Part shown: positions 1 through 5,891 of the stretch, piece by piece
Position numbering within the stretch: the stretch's first letter is position 1
Layout: each line of letters starts with the position of its first letter
Source of the DNA: an uncultured Anaerolineaceae bacterium
Lineage (GTDB): Bacteria; Chloroflexota; Anaerolineae; Anaerolineales; Anaerolineaceae
Length of the DNA: 10,955 bases
Direction: 5' to 3'
Assembly: GCA_937907495.1 (NCBI GenBank)
Contig: CALESS010000256.1
Location: 1-10,955, forward strand
Notes under the pieces: generated by a model
The model's input: only the letters and a program-made list of their open reading frames with translations
The model's database searches: none
What the model was told of the DNA's origin: nothing
Position numbers and translations under genes: made by a program

Positions 1-8
1 CGTGTAAC

Positions 9-561
9 GCAAACTTTAGTTTGCGCGCAGACAAGGTAAAGCTTGTCTTACAGGACGCTGGCAGGTGGATGCGTAGCGCACGGACAGCGTGTACTGCAAA
101 CTTCAGTTTGCTCACGGACAGTGTGTAACGCAAACTTCAGTTTGCGCACGGACAGCGTGTAATGCAAACTTTAGTTTGCTCACGGACAGTGTGTAATGCA
201 AACTTTAGTTTGCTCACGGACAAGCTAAAGCTTGTCTTACAGGACGCGGGCAAATGGATGTGTAGTGCATGGACAGCGTGTAACGCAAACTTTAGTTTGC
301 GCGCAGACAAGGTAAAGCTTGTCTTACAGGATGCGGGCGGGCGGATGTGTAGCGCAGAGACAGTGTGTAACGCAAACTTTAGTTTGCGCACCGACAAGCT
401 AAAGCTTGTCTTACAGGATGCGGGCAGGTGGATGTGTAATGCATGGACAGCGTGTACTGCAAACTTTAGTTTGCGCACCGACAAGCTAAAGCTTGTCTTA
501 CAGGTTGCGGGCAGGTGGAAGCGTAGCGCATGGACAGCGTGTACTGCAAATTTTAGTTTGC
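9..561. repeat. Palindrome family A, nine copies (7-base arms, 2-base centre)
   Basis: Copies lie at 9-24, 96-111, 130-145, 164-179, 198-213, 285-300, 372-387, 459-474 and 546-561. Six are identical to GCAAACTTTAGTTTGC. The copies at 96 and 130 change only the unpaired centre (TT to TC). The copy at 546 has one arm change (C to T) that would leave a G-T/U wobble in a hairpin. Nearly all variation therefore falls where it does not disturb pairing. Each copy is preceded by GTGTAAC, GTGTAAT or GTGTACT. Confidence 0.92.
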
Positions 562-584
562 GCACTGACAAGCTAAAGCATGTC
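30..584. repeat. Palindrome family B, six copies (8-base arms, 2-base centre)
   Basis: Copies lie at 30-47, 219-236, 306-323, 393-410, 480-497 and 567-584, always 21 bases after the start of an A palindrome. The consensus is GACAAGCTAAAGCTTGTC. The copies at 30 and 306 carry GACAAGG in the left arm, which breaks one pair. The copy at 567 carries GCATGTC in the right arm, also breaking one pair. Each is followed by TTACAGG. Confidence 0.92.
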
Positions 585-601
585 TTACAGGGGGTTGAAT
601 A

Positions 602-630
602 AAAAAGACACCCTTTTCGAGTGTCTTTTT
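602..630 (-). terminator. Intrinsic terminator of tRNA-Ser
   Basis: On the minus strand a hairpin with arms GACAC/GTGTC (607-611 with 621-625) and a loop of about nine bases is followed by a run of T residues. The flanking A run at 602-606 pairs with the T run at 626-630, so the structure could also act on the plus strand. It lies one base after the encoded CCA of the tRNA, which fits its role as that gene's terminator. It also forms the boundary with the repeat array. Confidence 0.85.
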
Positions 631-631
631 C

Positions 632-721
632 TGGCGGAGAGGATGGGATTCGAACCCATGACACCTTTCAGTGTACCCGCTTTCCAGGCGAGCGCGTTAG
701 GCCAGACTACGCTACCTCTCC
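632..721 (-). tRNA. tRNA-Ser (anticodon GGA), CCA encoded
   Basis: Read on the minus strand, the acceptor arms GGAGAGG (715-721) and CCTCTCC (636-642) pair perfectly and are followed by discriminator G and an encoded CCA (632-634). The anticodon stem CTCGC/GCGGG closes the seven-base loop CTGGAAA, giving anticodon GGA, which reads UCU and UCC serine codons. A long variable arm (TACACTGAAAGGTGTC) marks a class II tRNA, as expected for serine. The T arm contains GGGTTCGAATCCC. Translating the opposite strand gives the peptide EDGIRTHD, a familiar spurious N-terminus in databases, which is why the plus-strand frame through this gene should not be taken as coding. Confidence 0.97.
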
Positions 722-738
722 GGGTTGGAGCGGTGGAG

Positions 739-747
739 ATTATATCA
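739..747 (-). promoter_or_regulatory. Extended -10 promoter for tRNA-Ser
   Basis: The minus strand reads TGATATAAT here: a perfect TATAAT box preceded by the TGn extension that can compensate for a poor -35. It would start transcription about ten bases before the tRNA 5' end at 721. No good -35 hexamer is visible 16 to 18 bases upstream. That place is instead taken by a small inverted repeat, CCCTC-TTTC-GAGGG (754-767), which could be a protein site or part of the leader of the divergent kinase gene. I found no convincing plus-strand promoter for the kinase in this 94-base divergent gap. Confidence 0.6.
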
Positions 748-815
748 TAATTTCCCTCTTTCGAGGGATGCCTTCTGACCCAAGCCGTTGTATCCTGAAG
801 ACAGGAGAAGACCCC

Positions 816-3281
816 ATGAAAAAACTACCTGGTTTGAATAAGCTTTACCTCTATCTTTACCTTGGGCTGGTGCTGGCTATTGTCAATCTCTTCCTTCTGA
901 TCTCCGACCAAACCCTGTGGTCCTTTTTCTTCGCCATTTTCTTCGGACTGCTCGCCCTGACCCCCCTGGTCAGCGCCTTGCAGCGCCTGGGAAGCGGCCT
1001 CGGCCGCCTGGAAATCGGTCAGCCCCCGCAGGTGGAAACGAAACGTGATTTTTGGAATCCGCTGGTCGGCCTGCTGCACCAGCTCAACCGGCTGGGCCGC
1101 CTGGTCGGACAACCCCCCGGCGCGGGAACCAACTTTGTGGAACAGGAAGCCGCCCAACAGGAGCGTAACCGCCTGGGACGCGAACTGCACGATTCGATCA
1201 AACAGCAATTATTCAGCATTCAATTGAGCGCCTCCGCCGTCCAGGCTCGCTGGGAGAATGATCCCCAGGGCGCCCAGACCGCCCTCCAGGATGTGCTGCA
1301 ATCCAGCCAGGCCGCTCTCGCTGAGATGAACGCCCTCCTGCAGCAGCTTTCCCCGCTGCCATTGGAACGCGTGGGCCTGGCGCAAGCCCTGAAAGATCAG
1401 TGTGAAGCCCTGGCCTACCGCAGCGGTGCCCAGGTGACCTGTGAGGTGGCCGACCTGCCCGCCGAGGATTGGCTGCCCGCCGGTGCGCTGGAAGCCCTCT
1501 TCCGCATCGCACAGGAGGCTTTGAGCAACATCGCCCGTCATGCGCGTGCCAGCCAGGTGACATTGCAGCTTGCCCCGGATGCTACCAAAGGGCTGTTGGT
1601 ACTCAGTATCACCGATGACGGCCTGGGTTTTGACCCCGCTGCGCTCACCCCTGGCAACGGGTTGAACAACATCCGCACCCGCCTGGAAGCTCTGGGTGGT
1701 TCTTTCACCCTGCAAACCGATCTTGCCAAGGGGGTGAAGCTGATGGCTGCCTTACCCATCCACCCGCCGGAAGAGGAAGAAGCCCTGGCGCCGGTGAAAT
1801 CCAATCCCTTCCTAAACCGGGCAGCCCTGGTTGGCCTGGGCGGAGGTATTCTCGCAGCGGCAGCATTGATCTTACCCGTGGCCGCTTCCATCGGTGAATA
1901 CCTGGGCCTTCAATGGACCGTCAGCCGTGGTTTGGGTACAGCTCTGGTATTGCTTGCCATGCTGATCGGCGTTTTAAGCGGCTGGTTGGCTGCCCGTTGG
2001 GCCAGGGCTGGCACTCTGTTTGGTTCAAGCCTGGTAGGTGCGCTCTCCGGCCTGGTGGCGGGAGCCACTTCCTTCGGCTTGCTGGTGGCAGGCTTTTCCG
2101 CGGTGGATGGCGCCGCCATTTTGCTGGATCATGGCTTGCGCCCGGCCTCGGTTGCCGATTCCGCCCGCCTCCTCCTGGGGGGCATCACCGGTCAGTTTTT
2201 TGCCACCCATCGTTATTTCTGGAGCCTGGCCATCCTGGGTGTTTTATATGGCGCGTTCGGCGGTTTGCTCACCTGGCGTAAGCGGACTCCCCAGGGGGCA
2301 GGCATCGCCTGGGAAGCCCCCGCCCGTTTGCTGGCTACGCTGCTGGCACTTGGCAGTGGATTGGCGCTGGTGGGCGGATCACCTGCCCTTATGCTCACCG
2401 AAACCGCCCTGATGGGAATGCATACTCAATCGGGCGCAATAAATACCATGAGCATTTTTGTCACCGTTTTTTGGGTGCTGGGCCTGCCAACCCTGCTTTA
2501 CCTGGGATCGCTGATTGTTTCCTACGGCTTGCTGCTGCGTGAAGTACAAACCACCGGTGCAGGCGCGGCTTACCAGGTGCACTGGCGCGCTTTCAATTTT
2601 GGCCTGCTGGCGGTGATTGTCCCGGCCGGTATGGGCATCCTGCTTTTCGCAACCCTGCCGAATAACCCCACCCTCACTGCCAGCCTGGTAATCGGGGTTA
2701 TGCTGGTCAGCCTGGTGGCGGCTGTGCCATTCTTCTGGCAGACGGCCAAAAGCCGAACGCAGTTGGCTGCTCAACTGGTGCGCCTGCCCAACCCGTGGTT
2801 CTATGTGGTCAGCGGAGCCAGCCTGGTGCTGCCCGTGCTGTCCTTCTATGGGCTTTTCTTCCGGGAAAATTACTGGATTTTTCCGTTTGCCATGCTGTTG
2901 GAAGCCCTTCTTATCCTGGGTGTAATGTCGTTTCGCAGCAAGTTCACCGCCCCGGGAGGAGTGCGCCAGTGGCAGGAGCAATTCAGCCAGACCTCGGCTG
3001 CCTGGCTGGCCGGTGCCTTTGCCCTCATCCTGCCGCTCATGCCCATGCTGGCAAGTGCCGTCGGCATCATTAATCTGCCGGTATACTTTGCCAATGTTCT
3101 GGATCAAGAGCGCCTGGGTTATTCAGCAGCCGTGCCTCGCACAATTTCCCAATTGGTGCAGAGCACCCTGCTGTGGGAAACAGGGGTCTGGGGCGGCCTG
3201 TTGATCCTGGCTGTGGTGGTCATTGGCCTCTACCTGTTTCTGCTGGCTCTGCGCATTACCGCCCGCCGAAAAAGGCTATAA
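816..3281 (+). CDS. Sensor histidine kinase, NarL class, with large C-terminal membrane domain
   Basis: This 821-residue protein would autophosphorylate a histidine and pass the phosphate to a NarL-type regulator, presumably the next gene. Two hydrophobic segments (about 11-30 and 34-52) start the protein. The dimerisation/phosphoacceptor region (HisKA_3 type) has RNRLGRELHDSIKQ with His125. The ATPase domain shows the N box QEALSNIARHA (Asn238), the G1 motif DDGLGFD (267-273) and the G2 region GNGLNNIRTRLEALGG (280-295). After an acidic linker (about 318-325) comes a hydrophobic region from about 335 to 812 with roughly twelve candidate membrane segments and a basic tail RITARRKRL. Kinases of this class usually have the sensor first and the kinase last, so this order is unusual. 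The start ATG at 816 has GGAG eight bases upstream; the frame is open back to 621, but that part crosses the tRNA and terminator and is not coding. The signal sensed is unknown. Confidence 0.9.
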   Translation: MKKLPGLNKLYLYLYLGLVLAIVNLFLLISDQTLWSFFFAIFFGLLALTPLVSALQRLGSGLGRLEIGQPPQVETKRDFWNPLVGLLHQLNRLGRLVGQPPGAGTNFVEQEAAQQERNRLGRELHDSIKQQLFSIQLSASAVQARWENDPQGAQTALQDVLQSSQAALAEMNALLQQLSPLPLERVGLAQALKDQCEALAYRSGAQVTCEVADLPAEDWLPAGALEALFRIAQEALSNIARHARASQVTLQLAPDATKGLLVLSITDDGLGFDPAALTPGNGLNNIRTRLEALGGSFTLQTDLAKGVKLMAALPIHPPEEEEALAPVKSNPFLNRAALVGLGGGILAAAALILPVAASIGEYLGLQWTVSRGLGTALVLLAMLIGVLSGWLAARWARAGTLFGSSLVGALSGLVAGATSFGLLVAGFSAVDGAAILLDHGLRPASVADSARLLLGGITGQFFATHRYFWSLAILGVLYGAFGGLLTWRKRTPQGAGIAWEAPARLLATLLALGSGLALVGGSPALMLTETALMGMHTQSGAINTMSIFVTVFWVLGLPTLLYLGSLIVSYGLLLREVQTTGAGAAYQVHWRAFNFGLLAVIVPAGMGILLFATLPNNPTLTASLVIGVMLVSLVAAVPFFWQTAKSRTQLAAQLVRLPNPWFYVVSGASLVLPVLSFYGLFFRENYWIFPFAMLLEALLILGVMSFRSKFTAPGGVRQWQEQFSQTSAAWLAGAFALILPLMPMLASAVGIINLPVYFANVLDQERLGYSAAVPRTISQLVQSTLLWETGVWGGLLILAVVVIGLYLFLLALRITARRKRL

Positions 3282-3298
3282 TCATTTTATCGTTCGGG

Positions 3299-3355
3299 GC
3301 ACGGGATGAGCGCCCCGGGATCCTCCACACCCCTCTCCCGTGCTTCCTCTTTTTT
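3299..3355 (+). terminator. Possible terminator or attenuator between kinase and regulator
   Basis: The arms GCACGGGA (3299-3306) and TCCCGTGC (3336-3343) form a perfect 8-pair stem directly followed by a T-rich run, TTCCTCTTTTTT (3344-3355). The 29-base loop is long for an intrinsic terminator. A competing stem, CGGGGC (3295-3300) with GCCCCG (3312-3317), uses two of the same bases, so the two cannot form together. The position, 17 bases after the kinase stop, fits partial termination before the regulator gene. Confidence 0.45.
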
Positions 3356-3426
3356 CATCCTTTCTAAATCTATTTGCGGTTTCATATCGTTGAAAATCAG
3401 CGATTATCCGCCTGGTGAATACTCCA

Positions 3427-4074
3427 ATGACCAACTCCTCCCAACCCACCCGCATCGTCCTTGTGGATGACCATGCCATTGTACGCCGCGGTTTGCGTGT
3501 CTATCTCGAATCCTATCCTGATCTGCAAATCGTGGGTGAGGCCGCCGGTGCCGAAGAAGCCCTGCGCCACCTGCCCGGATGGGTAGCCGATGTGGTGGTG
3601 CTGGATCTGCTCTTGCCAGGCGGCATGGATGGCATTGAAGCTACCCGCCACATCTGCGCTCTGCCGGCCGCGCCGCGGGTCATCATCCTCACGGCCTTCA
3701 CGGATGATGCCCGGGTGGTGGCGGCCCTGCGCAACGGTGCGGTCGGCTACATCCGCAAAGATGCCCGCCCCGAGCATTTGCTGCAGGCCGTCCGCAGCGC
3801 GGCGCGCGGCGATTATTATCTGGACCCCGAATCTGCGACTGCCCTGGTCAATCCGCCGGAGCCAGGGATGGAACTTTCGGTCCGCGAGCGCGAGGTGATG
3901 CTGCTGGTGGCGCGCGGTCTATCCAACCGCCAAATCGCCGCAGAGCTTGTCATCAGCGAAGAAACCGTCAAGAGCCATGTGGCCAGCATCCTCTCCAAAC
4001 TTGGTCTCACCAGCCGCTCCCAGGCTGCCCTGGCTGCCCTGCGCCTCGGCTGGCTGCGGGTGGATGACCTATAG
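3427..4074 (+). CDS. Response regulator, NarL/LuxR family
   Basis: This 215-residue DNA-binding regulator is the likely partner of the upstream kinase. The receiver domain (about 8-125) has the acidic pair Asp14/Asp15, phosphoacceptor Asp60 in VVVLDLLLPGG, Thr89 in IILTA and Lys111 in GYIRKDA. The LuxR-type helix-turn-helix (about 149-210) shows LSVREREVMLLVARGLSNRQ followed by IAAELVISEETVKSHV, the usual recognition-helix context. I chose ATG at 3427 because GGTGA lies eight bases before it; an in-frame GTG at 3415 would add four residues but has no visible ribosome site. A short inverted repeat TTTCA-N6-TGAAA (3380-3395) lies 31 to 47 bases upstream and might be an operator, though that is weak. 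The target genes cannot be read from sequence; the neighbouring operon on the other strand is one candidate. Confidence 0.92.
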   Translation: MTNSSQPTRIVLVDDHAIVRRGLRVYLESYPDLQIVGEAAGAEEALRHLPGWVADVVVLDLLLPGGMDGIEATRHICALPAAPRVIILTAFTDDARVVAALRNGAVGYIRKDARPEHLLQAVRSAARGDYYLDPESATALVNPPEPGMELSVREREVMLLVARGLSNRQIAAELVISEETVKSHVASILSKLGLTSRSQAALAALRLGWLRVDDL

Positions 4075-4104
4075 ATAAAAATCAGCAACCCATTTTCCCC
4101 CATA

Positions 4105-4143
4105 AGCAAGTGCCTTGAACTTTTCCAGTACAAGGCACTTGTT
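4105..4143. terminator. Hairpin between convergent genes
   Basis: CAAGTGCCTTG (4107-4117) and CAAGGCACTTG (4131-4141) pair perfectly over 11 bases and extend by a G-T/U and an A-T pair, around a 13-base loop. It sits midway between the stop of the plus-strand regulator and the stop of the minus-strand amidohydrolase, where a shared bidirectional terminator is expected. Neither side has a strong T tract (TTGTAATAG on the plus side), so it may instead stabilise mRNA 3' ends. Confidence 0.6.
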
Positions 4144-4169
4144 GTAATAGGGCAATCCCACTTTACCTG

Positions 4170-5375
4170 CTAGCGTCTTTGGGTGATCTCTTTTCCGTTC
4201 TTGATCACATGCAGCGGCGCCTCGTGGTTCCAGATTCCCTCCCAGACACTGCCGGCATCCAGCACCACCAGGTCCGCATTCCCGCCTTCAACCAGCTTAT
4301 GCCCTTGCATATTCAAGCATTCAGCGGCATTGGTGGTAATCAGGTTGTAGAGAATCTCCATCTCCTCGCGGCTGCTCATCCACATCAGGTGGGCGGCCAG
4401 GAAGGCCACCTCCAGCATGTTGTTGCGGCCAAAGGGATAGTAGGCATCTGCAATGTCATCCTGTCCCAGGGCAATGCGCACCCCGGCTTTATAGAGCGAG
4501 GCTACCCGGGCATACAATGGGCCTGTTTGGGGATCGCTGACCACACCGATGCGAGCCCGTTTCAGCAAGGCTTCGATCTTGCGGTAATAGGGTTCCGGGT
4601 AGAGGGCCATTGCCCGGCTGTGTTGGGCAGTGACCCGCCCTTCCCAACCTTCCTGGATCGTCTTGACCGCCAGCATCTCCAGCGTCCGCAGGGTGGGGTC
4701 ACCAGCATCGTCCATCAACATCGAGACGTCCTTGTCATATTTTTTGGCCAGGGCAAACATCTGGTCAATATGTTCCCGCGCATCCGCATCTGTGTATTCA
4801 ATCCAGGGGATGCCGCCAACCACATCTGCGCCCATGCGCAGGGCTTCTTCCACGTAATCCGCTGCGCCCGGGTCGCGCACCACGCCATCCTGCGGAAAAG
4901 CCACAACTTGCAGCGTCACCCGGTCTTTGTATTCCTCGCGGGCTTTGAGCAGGGCTTTCACACCTTCCAGGCGGCCCTTGGTATCCGTATCTGCGAATGA
5001 CCGAATGTGGGTATTGCCGAACCGTACTGCCAGGTCCAACGCCTTACGCACGTTTTCGATGATCCATTTTTCGTCATAATTGGCTTTAACCTGTGCCGCC
5101 AGCTCGATGGCTGTCATGGCGCCGCCCATGCCCCCGGCCAGGTAGGCGTCAATGGCTGCGTCATCCATCATCCTCAACGTGTACACTTTGCACAAGTGCA
5201 GGTGACCATTGATGAAGGATTCAGTCACCAGGTTGCCGGCAGCATCAATCGTTTGAGCCGCCGAGCCGAGGTTCTGACCAATCCGGGCGACCTTTGAGCC
5301 CTGGATGCCGATCTCGACCAGGTTGTCTTTGTCCGCACGGGTGCGGGCATTGGTAATGAGAAGATCAAATGTCAT
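4170..5375 (-). CDS. Cytosine-deaminase/AtzC-like amidohydrolase with altered active site
   Basis: This 401-residue metal-dependent hydrolase belongs to the amidohydrolase superfamily, which removes amino groups from or opens N-heterocycles. Residues VTLQVVAFPQDG, ALRMGADVVGGIP, FALAKKYDKDV, GRVTAQHSRAM and LGQDD...YYPFGRNNML line up with the E. coli CodA blocks VAFPQEG, LGADVVGAIP, TASHTTAM and HDDVFDPWYPLG as I recall them. Conserved ligands are His58 and His60 (NGHLHL), His252 and Asp306. Departures are clear: where CodA has HCDE, with metal ligand His214 and catalytic Glu217, this protein has LMDD (220-223), and the THVDV block is SFADT. The bases at 4681-4740 confirm Leu (TTG) and Asp. 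The substrate is therefore uncertain, and zinc or iron chemistry of the standard kind is doubtful. The start has GGAGG four bases upstream. It is the last gene of the operon, 27 bases after the [2Fe-2S] subunit gene. Confidence 0.88.
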   Translation of the reverse strand: MTFDLLITNARTRADKDNLVEIGIQGSKVARIGQNLGSAAQTIDAAGNLVTESFINGHLHLCKVYTLRMMDDAAIDAYLAGGMGGAMTAIELAAQVKANYDEKWIIENVRKALDLAVRFGNTHIRSFADTDTKGRLEGVKALLKAREEYKDRVTLQVVAFPQDGVVRDPGAADYVEEALRMGADVVGGIPWIEYTDADAREHIDQMFALAKKYDKDVSMLMDDAGDPTLRTLEMLAVKTIQEGWEGRVTAQHSRAMALYPEPYYRKIEALLKRARIGVVSDPQTGPLYARVASLYKAGVRIALGQDDIADAYYPFGRNNMLEVAFLAAHLMWMSSREEMEILYNLITTNAAECLNMQGHKLVEGGNADLVVLDAGSVWEGIWNHEAPLHVIKNGKEITQRR

Positions 5376-5402
5376 GGTTCCTCCAAATGAATCAAGATGG
5401 AA

Positions 5403-5891
5403 TTACTCGGAAGCCTTGTTCCGTTCTTTGATTAGCTCTTGCGCCACCCGTGCGCCATTCATGATCGGTTCATAACCATTGCAGCGACACAGATGCTTGT
5501 TCAATGCATTCGTCATCTCCTGTTCGCTGGCTTCCGGTTTTTCCTCCAGCAGGCCGTACAATTCCATCACGATCCCTGGAGTGCAGAAACCACATTGCAC
5601 AGCGCCCGATTCGGCGATTGCCGATTGGATGGGGTGCAAAGTCATCCCCTGGCTGATCCCTTCCACGGTGAGGATGGTTGCACCCTGGGCTTTGCTGATC
5701 GGATAATTGCAGCTCTTGACCGCTTTTCCATTCACGACCACCACACAGGTGCCGCAAGTGGAGTTATCGCAGCCGCGTTTGGTTCCCGTCAGGTTGAAGA
5801 CATCCCGGATGACATCCAGCAAGGTCATTTCGGGTTCCACCTCGATCGTTTGGAGTTTGCCATTTACCGTTAAGCTGATTTTTTCAGTCAT
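5403..5891 (-). CDS. [2Fe-2S] subunit of a molybdenum hydroxylase (xanthine dehydrogenase family)
   Basis: This 162-residue electron-transfer subunit passes electrons from the Mo site through two [2Fe-2S] clusters. The N-terminal plant-type ferredoxin domain (about 3-78) has Cys41, Cys46, Cys49 and Cys61 in GCDNSTCGTC and KSC. The C-terminal helical domain (about 85-155) has Cys100 and Cys103 (QCGFC) and Cys135 and Cys137 (LCRCNGY). All eight ligands are present, and the length is normal for the separate small subunit of XdhC/CoxS/CutS type. The start codon shares one base with the stop of the Mo subunit gene (TAATG at the junction). A near-perfect Shine-Dalgarno, GGAGGTGA (5897-5904), lies inside the end of that gene, so translation is probably coupled. 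Confidence 0.95.
   Translation of the reverse strand: MTEKISLTVNGKLQTIEVEPEMTLLDVIRDVFNLTGTKRGCDNSTCGTCVVVVNGKAVKSCNYPISKAQGATILTVEGISQGMTLHPIQSAIAESGAVQCGFCTPGIVMELYGLLEEKPEASEQEMTNALNKHLCRCNGYEPIMNGARVAQELIKERNKASE

Larger units (their letters stand above)
1..592. repeat. Modular array of palindromic tandem repeats (BIME/REP-like)
   Basis: About 590 bases are made of two alternating modules. Module A carries the palindrome GCAAACTTTAGTTTGC; module B carries GACAAGCTAAAGCTTGTC followed by a spacer of the type TTACAGGATGCGGGCAGGTG. Copies of the A palindrome begin at 9, 96, 130, 164, 198, 285, 372, 459 and 546, so the steps are 87, 34, 34, 34, 87, 87, 87 and 87. An 87-base step is A+B and a 34-base step is A alone, giving the order A B A A A A B A B A B A B A B. 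Neighbouring units differ at roughly a dozen of 87 positions by eye. The array continues past the left edge and stops just after TTACAGG near 591, next to the tRNA-Ser terminator. Because 87 is a multiple of three, both strands have long open frames with a 29-residue repeat, but neither has a convincing ribosome binding site. The alternating palindromes resemble bacterial interspersed mosaic elements; a role in transcript ends, DNA supercoiling or as a substrate of a REP-type transposase is only inferred. Confidence 0.9.

Noticed and set aside
1..592. CRISPR array
   Set aside because: The intervals between palindromes are themselves repeated and similar; there are no unique spacers, and unit lengths of 87 and 34 do not fit a repeat-spacer pattern.
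162..602. 146-residue plus-strand open frame with a 29-residue internal repeat
   Set aside because: It lies wholly in the palindrome array. It stays open because the 87-base unit is a multiple of three, has no ribosome binding site, and the opposite strand is equally open.
137..664. 175-residue minus-strand open frame
   Set aside because: Its start is inside the tRNA-Ser gene and it runs through the terminator and the repeat array, so it is an artefact of RNA and repeat sequence.
621..815. 65-residue N-terminal extension of the sensor kinase
   Set aside because: The extension translates the terminator and the antisense of tRNA-Ser (giving the peptide EDGIRTHD). The ATG at 816 has a good Shine-Dalgarno and begins the first hydrophobic segment.
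2379..3107. 242-residue minus-strand open frame inside the kinase gene
   Set aside because: It is antisense to the membrane domain, has low-complexity polar composition and shows no recognisable motif or start signal.
4179..5000. 273-residue plus-strand open frame inside the amidohydrolase gene
   Set aside because: It is antisense to a clearly conserved enzyme and shows no family motif.
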